From the NCBI GenBank assembly GCA_934270345.1, contig CAKQPT010000026.1, forward strand, positions 1-31,670: a stretch of 31,670 nt of DNA. The letters are read 5' to 3'. Under the pieces are notes generated by a model. It was not told the DNA's origin and ran no database searches. It saw only the letters and a program-made list of their open reading frames with translations. Of this stretch, positions 1-7,082 are shown one piece after another; the first letter of the stretch is position 1; each line of letters starts with the position of its first letter. The DNA comes from an uncultured Oribacterium sp. Lineage in GTDB: Bacteria; Bacillota; Clostridia; Lachnospirales; Lachnospiraceae. A program made the position numbers and the translations under genes.

Positions 1-139
1 AAGATAGAAATATCTCCATCGCTCTTTATGTTTTGGGTGAACCTCTTAATTGCTCAATGTAAACTTAATGACATTGCTTCTGGGGCCTCTCCTCCTCGCT
101 GGATATACAAAAATAGTTCTGAATTTAGTACAATACGGC

Positions 140-169
140 TTGATGACACAAATAGGGCTGTGCTATACT
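140..169 (+). promoter_or_regulatory. Sigma-A promoter of the KDG kinase gene
   Basis: A TTGATG -35 (140-145) and a TATACT -10 (164-169) are separated by 18 bp, and the -10 is extended by TGC at 161-163. Transcription would start near 176, about 90 nt before the start codon. It is the only good promoter I see upstream of the kinase. The first ~140 bases of the window hold no supported gene. Confidence 0.7.
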
Positions 170-179
170 GATAGTACTG

Positions 180-193
180 TGAAAACGCTTACA
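180..193. promoter_or_regulatory. cre-like catabolite control site
   Basis: The 14-mer TGAAAACGCTTACA fits the Bacillus/Clostridium cre consensus TGWAANCGNTNWCA at every position. It lies just downstream of the expected transcription start of the kinase gene, where bound CcpA would block elongation or promoter clearance. That fits carbon catabolite repression of a hexuronate or gluconate pathway gene. The match is seen; CcpA control is inferred. Confidence 0.65.
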
Positions 194-267
194 AATGGTA
201 CTGCGCTTTCAGGTAAACCAGTTAGGTTCTGGCCGCATAGTGCGGACAGTTTTTAATGGAGGAAGTT

Positions 268-1365
268 ATGGATTTAAATTTAAGACCAGCAAATGAGTGT
301 GCATTTGATGCGGTTTCTCTGGGCGAGGTTATGCTTCGTCTGGATCCGGGTGAGGGCAGAATCAGAACTGCCAGATCCTTCCGTGCATGGGAAGGCGGCG
401 GAGAGTACAACGTTATCCGCGGACTTCGTAAGTGCTTCGGTTTAAAGACCGCTGTTCTTACTGCACTTGCAGACAATGAGGTCGGCCACCTGGTTGAGGA
501 CTTCATGATGCAGGGTGGTGTTGATACATCCCTCGTAAAGTGGATGGACACCGACGGAATCGGCCGTGTATGCAGAAACGGACTGAACTTCACTGAGAGA
601 GGCTTCGGTATCCGTGGTGCAAAGGGCTGCTCCGACCGTGCAAACACTGCAATTTCCAAGGCTACACCAGCTGACTTCGATTTCGATTACATCTTCGGTG
701 AGCTCGGCGTTCGCTGGCTCCACACCGGCGGAATCTATGCAGCTCTTTCAGAGCAGGCTTCCGAGACCGCAATCGCTGCAATCAAGGCTGCGAAGAAGTA
801 TGGCACCATCGTTTCCTATGACCTCAACTACCGTCCTTCCATGTGGTCCGCAATCGGCGGCCAGGCAAAGGCTCAGGAGGTAAATAAGGAGATCGCTCAG
901 TACGTTGACGTTATGATCGGTAACGAGGAAGACTTCACCGCCTGCCTCGGCTTCCAGATCGAGGGCCAGGACGAGTCTCTCAAGGAGCTCAACATCGACG
1001 GCTACAAGAAGATGATCAACGAAGCTGTAAAGACCTACCCGAACTTCAAGGCGGTTGCAACCACCCTTCGTACCGTTCACACTGCAACTGTAAACGACTG
1101 GTCCGCACTCTGCTGGGCAGACGGCGAGATCTACAAGGCAGCAGATTACAAGGGCCTCGAGATCATGGACCGTGTCGGCGGCGGCGATTCCTTCGCATCC
1201 GGCCTCGTATATGGCCTCATGACCACCGGCGATGCAGAGAAGGCTGTAAACTACGGTGCAGCGCACGGCGCACTCGCGATGACCACTCCTGGTGATACCA
1301 CCATGGCTACCAAGAAGGAAGTTGAAGCGATCATGGGCGGCGCAGGCGCACGTGTACAGCGTTAA
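268..1365 (+). CDS. kdgK: PfkB-family sugar kinase, probable 2-keto-3-deoxygluconate kinase
   Basis: The 365-residue cytosolic ribokinase-fold protein probably phosphorylates 2-keto-3-deoxygluconate to KDPG in hexuronate and pectin breakdown. The N-terminal SLGEVMLRLDPG and the C-terminal signature DRVGGGDSFASG, holding the catalytic Asp, are PfkB hallmarks; GGGD instead of the usual GAGD is, from memory, frequent in clostridial KDG kinases. An ATG at 256 is also in frame, but the GGAGG at 258-262 lies inside it and sits 5 bases before the ATG at 268, so 268 is chosen. The gene is monocistronic, with a cre site before it and a terminator after it. Family membership is firm; the exact sugar is inferred, and fructokinase-like specificity is not excluded. 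Confidence 0.85.
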   Translation: MDLNLRPANECAFDAVSLGEVMLRLDPGEGRIRTARSFRAWEGGGEYNVIRGLRKCFGLKTAVLTALADNEVGHLVEDFMMQGGVDTSLVKWMDTDGIGRVCRNGLNFTERGFGIRGAKGCSDRANTAISKATPADFDFDYIFGELGVRWLHTGGIYAALSEQASETAIAAIKAAKKYGTIVSYDLNYRPSMWSAIGGQAKAQEVNKEIAQYVDVMIGNEEDFTACLGFQIEGQDESLKELNIDGYKKMINEAVKTYPNFKAVATTLRTVHTATVNDWSALCWADGEIYKAADYKGLEIMDRVGGGDSFASGLVYGLMTTGDAEKAVNYGAAHGALAMTTPGDTTMATKKEVEAIMGGAGARVQR

Positions 1366-1390
1366 TTCCTGATCTACTTTAAGCAAGTGA

Positions 1391-1430
1391 AAAAGCTCCC
1401 CTTACCTTCGGGTAAGAGGAGCTTTTCTTT
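1391..1430 (+). terminator. Intrinsic terminator of kdgK, probably bidirectional
   Basis: AAAAGCTCC, one unpaired base and CTTACC pair with GGTAAG and GGAGCTTTT around a TTCG tetraloop, followed by T-rich sequence. On the minus strand it also ends in a T run, so it can stop lrgAB transcripts that read through the palindrome at 1456-1620. Confidence 0.9.
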
Positions 1431-1455
1431 AGAGCTGTACGAATGCCATTAAACA

Positions 1456-1620
1456 GCAGAACCGGAGCCATAGGGGAACCAGCTTGCGCATTCAAAGAAC
1501 AGGTTCTTATGAAAAGTCCGTGACAGGTATACAGATTTATCTGTAATACCGGTCACGGACTTTTCATGAGGTTCTGTACTTTGAACTAAGTGAGCGGTTT
1601 CCCTATGGCTCCGGTTCTGC
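1456..1620. repeat. 165-bp near-perfect palindrome between convergent genes
   Basis: The outer arms 1456-1480 and 1596-1620 are 25 bp long and match at 24 positions as inverted repeats. After an internal loop of about 10 nt per side, inner arms (1491-1536 and 1539-1585) continue with few mismatches down to a 2-nt centre at 1537-1538. No open reading frame is evident. Transcribed from lrgAB it would fold into one very long hairpin. GTACG occurs at 1437-1441 and 1621-1625, but this is too short and asymmetric to be called a target-site duplication. It could be a miniature inverted-repeat element or an mRNA-stabilising 3' structure. Confidence 0.85.
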
Positions 1621-1628
1621 GTACGGGT

Positions 1629-2321
1629 CTATGCTACGTTCATCACAAGCGGCACCAGCACCACGGTGAGGATCCCCGCCACACAGATACTGATGGAACC
1701 CATCGCGCCCTCGATTTCACCGAGCTCCAGCGCCTTCGCGGTACCCACCGCATGCGCCGAGGTACCGAGCGCCAGTCCCCGCGCGATCGGATGATCGATA
1801 TGGAAAAGATGGAACACCAGCTCCGCGATCATATTGCCGAGGATACCCGTGATGATGATCGCCGCCACCGTCAGCGTGACGATACCACCCGCTTCCTCCG
1901 ACACACCCATGCCGATCGCCGTCGTGATCGATTTCGGCAGCAGCGTGGCGATGTGCTCCGCGGTCAGTCCGAACAGTTTCCCCATGAGGAGAATGCTGAG
2001 AATCGAGCAGAGTGTGCCGGCGGTGATCGCCGCCAGTACGGCCACCAGATTATCCTTCAGCAGCCGGAGCTGCTTGTACATCGGAATCGCGAGGCAGACC
2101 GTCGCCGGTGTCAGCAGGTAGCTGAGCAGATTCGCACTTGCCTTGTAATCCTCATATGGAATCTGAAAGATCACCAGCACCGCGATCACCATGATCGTCG
2201 ACACCAGCAGCGGATTCAGGATGGCGACACGGAACTTCGCCTTCAGCCGGACGGCCAGCAGAAATAAGAAGATACTTAAGATTAAACCGAAATAGCCAGA
2301 GCTCTGCAGTGCTTCCTTCAT
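1629..2321 (-). CDS. lrgB: LrgB/CidB-family membrane protein
   Basis: This is a 230-residue, highly hydrophobic protein matching the LrgB family over its length, including the conserved stretches NPLLVS, KSITTAIGM and GTSAHAVGTAKA. LrgAB was described as an antiholin-like system; in several Firmicutes the pair acts in pyruvate uptake (for example PftAB of B. subtilis), which would suit a neighbourhood with a KDG pathway kinase. The start is ambiguous between adjacent ATG codons at 2324 and 2321. I chose 2321 because it is better spaced from the AAGGAGG just upstream. It is translationally coupled to lrgA, whose TGA overlaps the start. Confidence 0.92.
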   Translation of the reverse strand: MKEALQSSGYFGLILSIFLFLLAVRLKAKFRVAILNPLLVSTIMVIAVLVIFQIPYEDYKASANLLSYLLTPATVCLAIPMYKQLRLLKDNLVAVLAAITAGTLCSILSILLMGKLFGLTAEHIATLLPKSITTAIGMGVSEEAGGIVTLTVAAIIITGILGNMIAELVFHLFHIDHPIARGLALGTSAHAVGTAKALELGEIEGAMGSISICVAGILTVVLVPLVMNVA

Positions 2322-2896
2322 CATGCCTCCTCCTTTCGATCCGCTTCCGCGGAAGCCATCGGTGCAGCGCCGGAAGCATTGGCCTCCGACTGCGGCGTGT
2401 GGCTCTGTGCTTCCTTCTCACGCAGAATCTCACGGTAGCCGTTCGCACCATCGATCTCGCCGTTCGGGCTCAGCGCGCGGCGGCCGAGGCCGAAGGTCTC
2501 ATGCGGCTCGAGAGAAAGCTCCGCGGCCTCTGCATCCTGATCCTCCTTCGACTCGCTGCGACGGAGAATCGCGGTGGCGGTCAGGCCGGTAACGATCATG
2601 ACGAGCACCGTCGAAACCACGATGATCACGAGGTACGGCAGGAGCACCGGGAGCAGGATATCGATGGCACTCATGATGCCGACCGCCGCCGGAATGAACA
2701 TCATGGTCATGGTGTCGAGCAGGAAATTACCCGCGCCCTCGACCTCCGGTAGCTTCACGATCCCGGTCACCAGTGCGACGAGCAGCAGGATCATACCATA
2801 CACACCTGCCGGAACCGGAAGCGGCAGGAGCGTGTTCAGCAGTTCACCGAGAAAGGTGAACGCGATGATCCACATGATTTCTTTTACGTATTTCAT
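2321..2896 (-). CDS. lrgA: LrgA/CidA-family membrane protein with long charged C-terminal tail
   Basis: Residues 1-112 form the usual four-helix LrgA/CidA core (FLGELLNTLLPLPVPAG, FIPAAVGIM), the partner of LrgB in a membrane complex connected with pyruvate transport and/or murein hydrolase control. Residues 113-191 are an added hydrophilic tail rich in Glu, Ala and Ser with no membrane segment; family members usually end soon after the last helix, at about 120-150 residues. A GAGG site lies 6 bases before the ATG. The gene is first of the lrgAB pair and has its own promoter at 2945-2972. The function of the tail is unknown. Confidence 0.9.
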   Translation of the reverse strand: MKYVKEIMWIIAFTFLGELLNTLLPLPVPAGVYGMILLLVALVTGIVKLPEVEGAGNFLLDTMTMMFIPAAVGIMSAIDILLPVLLPYLVIIVVSTVLVMIVTGLTATAILRRSESKEDQDAEAAELSLEPHETFGLGRRALSPNGEIDGANGYREILREKEAQSHTPQSEANASGAAPMASAEADRKEEA

Positions 2897-2944
2897 ACAT
2901 CCTCTTTTCTTATATAAAGTCCATCAATGCACGCAATGGTCTCC

Positions 2945-2972
2945 ATTATACGCCCGTGACCGGCACTGTAAA
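2945..2972 (-). promoter_or_regulatory. Promoter of lrgAB
   Basis: Read on the minus strand, TTTACA (2967-2972) and TATAAT (2945-2950) are 16 bp apart. It is divergent from the purC promoter about 75 bp away. The region around the -35 (ATTAACGCTTTACA) resembles a degenerate cre site but is off by one base in spacing, so I do not call one. Confidence 0.7.
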
Positions 2973-3044
2973 GCGTTAATTTATTATCCAGACGTCGTCA
3001 TAACTCATGCATATAAAAGTATTCGATTCTGTGCATTTCCCCTA

Positions 3045-3072
3045 TTGTGCTTTGTGAAAATTCCATTATACT
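3045..3072 (+). promoter_or_regulatory. Promoter of purC
   Basis: TTGTGC (3045-3050) and TATACT (3067-3072) are 16 bp apart, about 50 bp before the purC start. I see no obvious PurBox or guanine riboswitch in the short leader. Confidence 0.55.
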
Positions 3073-3124
3073 AAAATGCGGTGGTTAACGATTTACTACG
3101 TTCAATTTCATATGGAGGGTAAAG

Positions 3125-3994
3125 ATGACAGATTTTAAGCCAGTGAAGGAAGGCAAGGTTCGTGAGATCTATGATCTCGGAGACAAGCTCATCATGGTCG
3201 CAACCGACCGTATTTCCGCATTTGATGTGATTCTGCACAATCAGATCACAGAGAAGGGTAAGGTTCTGACCCAGATGTCGAAGTTCTGGTTCGATCTTAC
3301 GAAGGATGTAATCCCGAACGATCTGATTTCTGTTGAGAACAAGGATATGCCGGAGTTTTTCCAGCAGCCGGAGTTTGAGGGCAGAGCAACACTGTGCAAG
3401 AAGCTCGAGATGATCCCGATCGAGTGCATCGTGCGTGGCTACATCACCGGTTCCGGATGGGAGAACTACAAGAAGGACGGCACCATCTGTGGCATGAAGC
3501 TCCCGGAGGGCCTCGTTGAGTGCGCGAAGCTTCCTGAGCCGCTTTACACTCCGTCGACGAAGGCAGAGATCGGCGATCACGATGAGAACATCAACTTCGA
3601 GCAGTCCATCGTGGTACTCGAGAATGCATTCCCTGGCAGAGGCGAGGAGATCGCGACGAAGATCAAGGATGCAACGATCGCTGTCTATAAGAAGTGTGCA
3701 GACTACGCACTTTCGAAGGGCATCATCATCGCCGATACCAAGTTCGAGTTCGGTCTCGATGAGGACGGTAATGTGCTCCTCGCAGATGAGGTTCTGACAC
3801 CGGACAGCTCCAGATTCTGGAGACTTGACCAGTACAAGCCGGGTGAGGGACAGTCCAGCTTCGATAAGCAGTTCGTACGTAACTGGCTGAAGGCAAATCC
3901 GGACAACAACGCAACCCTTCCGCAGGAGGTCGTTGATAAGACCATCGCCCTCTATAAGGAAGCTTACACGATGCTGACCGGTAAGGAGATCTGA
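3125..3994 (+). CDS. purC: Phosphoribosylaminoimidazole-succinocarboxamide synthase (SAICAR synthetase)
   Basis: This cytosolic enzyme of purine synthesis joins CAIR and aspartate with ATP to give SAICAR. The 289 residues cover the whole longer PurC form: GKVREIYDLGDKLIMVATDRISAFD at the N-terminus, the IPIECIVRGYITGSGW segment, and the C-terminal DTKFEFG and LTPDSSRFW motifs. A strong GGAGGG precedes the ATG. It stands alone here, away from other pur genes, with its own promoter and a terminator about 130 bp downstream. Identification is secure. Confidence 0.98.
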   Translation: MTDFKPVKEGKVREIYDLGDKLIMVATDRISAFDVILHNQITEKGKVLTQMSKFWFDLTKDVIPNDLISVENKDMPEFFQQPEFEGRATLCKKLEMIPIECIVRGYITGSGWENYKKDGTICGMKLPEGLVECAKLPEPLYTPSTKAEIGDHDENINFEQSIVVLENAFPGRGEEIATKIKDATIAVYKKCADYALSKGIIIADTKFEFGLDEDGNVLLADEVLTPDSSRFWRLDQYKPGEGQSSFDKQFVRNWLKANPDNNATLPQEVVDKTIALYKEAYTMLTGKEI

Positions 3995-4097
3995 GGATTA
4001 TAACAGATTCTGTGATTTCAGCGGCTTCAGGGACCGGAATCCCTTGCGTGATTATGACCGCGAAGAAAAACGCCGGATTATAACAGATCCTGTGATT
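3995..4097. repeat. Pair of 23-bp direct repeats 80 bp apart after purC
   Basis: GGATTATAACAGATTCTGTGATT at 3995-4017, immediately after the purC stop, recurs at 4075-4097 with one change (T to C). Each copy holds a short inverted repeat (ACAGA-T-TCTGT in the first, ACAG-ATC-CTGT in the second). On the minus strand each copy reads TGTTATAATCC, an extended -10-like motif, without a convincing -35. Confidence 0.7.
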
Positions 4098-4127
4098 CCA
4101 TCTTTTGAACAAATTCAAAAACATCGG

Positions 4128-4158
4128 GCGCCATGTATGTACATGGTGCTCTTTTTTT
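4128..4158 (+). terminator. Intrinsic terminator downstream of purC
   Basis: GCGCCATGTA (4128-4137) pairs with TACATGGTGC (4140-4149) with one G-T wobble, followed by TCTTTTTTT. A smaller inverted repeat TTTTGAA/TTCAAAA lies just before it at 4103-4120. Confidence 0.88.
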
Positions 4159-4159
4159 G

Positions 4160-4165
4160 TATAAT
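4160..4165 (+). promoter_or_regulatory. Possible -10 element of the ltrA-like gene
   Basis: TATAAT directly follows the T tract of the purC terminator, 37 bp before the next start codon. No good -35 is visible; TGTACA at 4138-4143, inside the terminator stem, is the best candidate at 16 bp. Confidence 0.35.
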
Positions 4166-4201
4166 TTTTTTATATTGAGCACAATCAAAGGAGAGTCCAC
4201 C

Positions 4202-5647
4202 ATGGCAGATCATTACGATGAGAACTACGAGGAAGTGGTATCCCTTCCGGGCGTAGATACCGATGGCGAACGCACAGAGAATATCGATGACGGACGGATC
4301 CGTCGACCGGCTGAGTTTTTCGTCCGCACCACGGGCGATGACATCGACGAACAGGAGCATGCCCGACGCGAATACTTTAATAAGGTCGTCGGCGAAGCAG
4401 AGAATGAAGCGATACAGGAAAAAGGCGGCCTGGATGTAGGTGCCGAAAGCTCCCTGCTCTACCGCATCTGGTCCCGCGTGAATCACGAAAGCGAGGAGGC
4501 CGTCGCCGGCATCGTCGAGAAGAAGGTCGAGTACGTCGAGCTCTTTTTCGACCTCATCTTCGTGTACAGCCTCCGTACGATCAACGCACTGTTTCATGCC
4601 TATGAGCACTCCTTCCCACCGATGAGCGCGATCCAGACCTTCCTTTTTCTGACCGCGGTCGTCATGCAGGTCTGGATGTTTACCACGATGTTTTTCAACC
4701 GTTACGGCCGAAAAGCCCTCCGGGATTACATCAGTATCTTCATTAATATGTACCTCCTGTACTACATGGCGAGCGGCTCGAACCATCACTGGCTCGATCA
4801 CTATATCCGTTACCACGGCGCCTGGGCACTGATCATGCTGAACCTCGCGTACCGAAGCTGGGATAAGCTCCGCTTCTCCACGCATATCGATGACATCGAC
4901 CGGAAGATCCTCGGGGCGAATGTCATGCATCACCTCATCGAGTGTGGCATCATCCTCGTGTCCATCCCGGTACATGAAACCACCGGCCTCGTGCTCTCAC
5001 CGCTCGCGCTGATTTATGGTTACGCCGCGAAGGCCGCGGAGCATCGTGCCTACAAGGCGAGACCGTGCGACTTCCCGCACCTCGCCGAGCGGAATCTGCT
5101 GCTCGTGATCCTGACCTTCGGTGAGATGATCATCGGCATCGCCAGCTTCTTCGAGACGGGCAAGAACGTGCTTCTGAACATCATTTCCTTCCTGATCGTC
5201 ATCGGTATGTTCCTGAGCTACGGCTTCTTTAATGACAATGTCCTCGACCACCACAAGAAGACCTCCGGCCTCGGCTTCCTTGCGATCCACGTCATCATGA
5301 TCCTCGCGATCAACTCGACGACCATCGCGCTCGAGCTTCTCGCGCGCCCGCTGGTACCGCTCTTCCCGAAGACCATGTGGATGGCGGCGATGCTCTTCGT
5401 CTATTATATATGCCTGCTGGGCTTCGAGCGCTACGCGAAGGAGCACCTCCGCGCGAATCGATTCCGCTTCTTCGGTTACATCCTGTCGGCGCTGATCATC
5501 TACTTCGGCCTGATGCTTCTCGCCGGGCATAATCAGACCGTCGGAGCACTGATCACCCTTGCGCTCGTCTATAGCATCTTCGGCGTCATCCTGCACCTGC
5601 ACCACAGCAGCCTCCGCAAGATGAAGGTCGGCGGATACATCTCGTAG
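4202..5647 (+). CDS. LtrA-family (low temperature requirement protein A) integral membrane protein
   Basis: The 481-residue protein carries the LtrA family marks: KKVEYVELFFDLIFVYSL at residues 107-124, the later HLAERNLLLVILTFGEMIIG, and about ten or more hydrophobic helices to the C-terminus. LtrA was named from a Listeria mutant unable to grow in the cold; its biochemical role is unresolved. Residues 1-105 are an acidic, hydrophilic extension, longer than I expect for the family. The ATG at 4202 follows AAAGGAGAG with good spacing; an in-frame ATG at 4133 lies inside the purC terminator and is rejected. Membership is confident, function unknown. Confidence 0.88.
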   Translation: MADHYDENYEEVVSLPGVDTDGERTENIDDGRIRRPAEFFVRTTGDDIDEQEHARREYFNKVVGEAENEAIQEKGGLDVGAESSLLYRIWSRVNHESEEAVAGIVEKKVEYVELFFDLIFVYSLRTINALFHAYEHSFPPMSAIQTFLFLTAVVMQVWMFTTMFFNRYGRKALRDYISIFINMYLLYYMASGSNHHWLDHYIRYHGAWALIMLNLAYRSWDKLRFSTHIDDIDRKILGANVMHHLIECGIILVSIPVHETTGLVLSPLALIYGYAAKAAEHRAYKARPCDFPHLAERNLLLVILTFGEMIIGIASFFETGKNVLLNIISFLIVIGMFLSYGFFNDNVLDHHKKTSGLGFLAIHVIMILAINSTTIALELLARPLVPLFPKTMWMAAMLFVYYICLLGFERYAKEHLRANRFRFFGYILSALIIYFGLMLLAGHNQTVGALITLALVYSIFGVILHLHHSSLRKMKVGGYIS

Positions 5648-5778
5648 AGCAGCGATTTTGACGAAGCAATCTGGAAGAGTCGTACTTCCTGTGGGGAGGA
5701 TTTTGGATTCTTCCGGTCTCGGAGTACGGTGCTTCTGGTGCCAGCCCTCCGAGGCTTTGACTTGTTGAAGAATAGAGA

Positions 5779-5807
5779 TTGAGTTCACTCCTCTGAAATG
5801 CTAGAAT
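5779..5807 (+). promoter_or_regulatory. Promoter of yhaO-yhaN
   Basis: TTGAGT (5779-5784), a 17-bp spacer and TAGAAT (5802-5807) with a TGC extension at 5799-5801. Transcription would start near 5814, after the left arm of the hairpin at 5787-5852, so yhaO mRNA made here would carry only the right arm. Confidence 0.65.
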
Positions 5808-5858
5808 AGTCACGTACATTTGTTTGACGGATTATTCTCTTTTCAGAGGAGTTTTTTT
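5787..5858 (+). terminator. Inverted repeat with T tract overlapping the yhaO promoter and Shine-Dalgarno
   Basis: ACTCCTCTGAAA (5787-5798) is perfectly complementary to TTTCAGAGGAGT (5841-5852), and seven T residues run up to the yhaO ATG. In transcripts from ltrA this would be a terminator-like hairpin with a 42-nt loop and would also hide the yhaO ribosome binding site GAGGAG. In transcripts from the internal promoter the left arm is absent and the site is free. Confidence 0.6.
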
Positions 5859-7049
5859 ATGAAACTGATTCACTGTGCAGACCTGCATCTCGACAGTCGG
5901 ATGAGTACGCATCTCGGGGATGCGGCCGCCCGGGAGCGGCGGCAGGAGCTGCTCGGTACCTGGCTCCGCCTCGTCGCGTACGCGGAACAGCACCAGGTGC
6001 GCGCGATTCTCATCGCCGGCGACCTCTTCGACCGGCCGGCCGTGAGCCGGACGACGGCGAATGCGGTCCTCGAGAGCGTACGTACCCACCCGGACATCGC
6101 ATTTTTCTATTTAAAAGGAAATCATGACACCGACAGCTTCCTGAACCAGGCGGAGCAGCTGCCGGAGAATCTCTATACCTTCCAGGACACCTGGCGGAAG
6201 TACCGTCTGTCCGATCATCTCGTGATCGCCGGTCGTGAGTTTACGGAATCCGGCACCCTGAACGAGCTGGCGGCGAAGACCCTGCGGCTCGAGGAGGCCG
6301 ATGTAAACATTGTCCTCCTCCATGGGCAGATCAGCGAAAGCACAGCGCAGGACAGCGCGTCGACGGAGACGATCCGCCTCGCGGATTACGCGCATCAGGG
6401 CATCGATTATCTGGCGCTCGGACATGTGCACCAGTACCAGGAGGGGAGCCTCGACGGGCGCGGAAGCTGGTGCTATCCGGGCTGTCTCGAGGGGCGTGGC
6501 TTCGATGAGTGCACACCGCATGGCTTCGTCCTGCTGGATGTCGATGAGGCAACACATCAGATCCGGCGTCAGCTCGTGGATATCAGTCAGCGGCATCTTT
6601 GGACGGTGCCGCTGGAGGTGCAGGGGCTTGACTCGTCGATGGCGATCGTGCGGCGTGCGCGTGCCCTGCTGTCGCTGCTTTCCGGCACCCCGAGTGCGGA
6701 TCCGGCGATCGCGGAAATTCCGGCGGAGCGCGTCGAGGCGATCCTTCAGGCGGGGGCCGGGGTGCGCATGCGCCCGCAGGACCTCGTGAAGCTGGAGCTT
6801 CGCGGTGCGCTTTCGATGGATGCCGAGCTGAACCTCGACTTCATCCGCACGCAGCTTGCACCGATGTTCTACTTCCTTCGGGTCGTGGATGAGACACGGC
6901 GTTTCATCGACCCGTCGATGTATCAGCATGATAAATCACTGAAGGGCGCGTTCATCCACTCGGTCGAGGCGGATGCGACGCTCGATGAAGAGACGCAGGC
7001 CGCAGTGATCGAGGCGGGGCTCCGGCTGCTGCGGGGTGAGGAGCTGTAA
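5859..7049 (+). CDS. yhaO: SbcD/Mre11-like DNA repair nuclease, YhaO type
   Basis: The 396-residue calcineurin-like metallophosphoesterase shows the metal-binding motifs in order: CADLHLDS (D8, H10), AGDLFDRP, KGNHD, LLHGQ and ALGHVHQ. These define Mre11/SbcD-type DNA exo/endonucleases, here cytosolic and probably acting with the ATPase encoded next. The C-terminal third resembles YhaO rather than classical SbcD. GAGGAG sits 7 bases before the ATG at 5859; an upstream TTG at 5820 in frame is rejected. It lies 33 bp from yhaN, in the same operon. The function by analogy is DNA end or break processing; the precise substrate is unknown. Confidence 0.87.
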   Translation: MKLIHCADLHLDSRMSTHLGDAAARERRQELLGTWLRLVAYAEQHQVRAILIAGDLFDRPAVSRTTANAVLESVRTHPDIAFFYLKGNHDTDSFLNQAEQLPENLYTFQDTWRKYRLSDHLVIAGREFTESGTLNELAAKTLRLEEADVNIVLLHGQISESTAQDSASTETIRLADYAHQGIDYLALGHVHQYQEGSLDGRGSWCYPGCLEGRGFDECTPHGFVLLDVDEATHQIRRQLVDISQRHLWTVPLEVQGLDSSMAIVRRARALLSLLSGTPSADPAIAEIPAERVEAILQAGAGVRMRPQDLVKLELRGALSMDAELNLDFIRTQLAPMFYFLRVVDETRRFIDPSMYQHDKSLKGAFIHSVEADATLDEETQAAVIEAGLRLLRGEEL

Positions 7050-7082
7050 GCTTTAAAAAAGTAAGAATCGAAGGATTTGTAG

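Noticed and set aside
50..256. 68-codon open frame before kdgK
   Set aside because: It lacks a ribosome binding site, runs through the kdgK promoter and cre-like site, and its product resembles nothing I know.
2960..2980. cre site at the lrgA promoter
   Set aside because: TGTAAAGCGTTAAT has the central CG displaced by one position relative to the consensus in both orientations.
4133..4201. Start of the LtrA-family gene at 4133
   Set aside because: That ATG is within the purC terminator stem and has no ribosome binding site; 4202 has both a good site and spacing.
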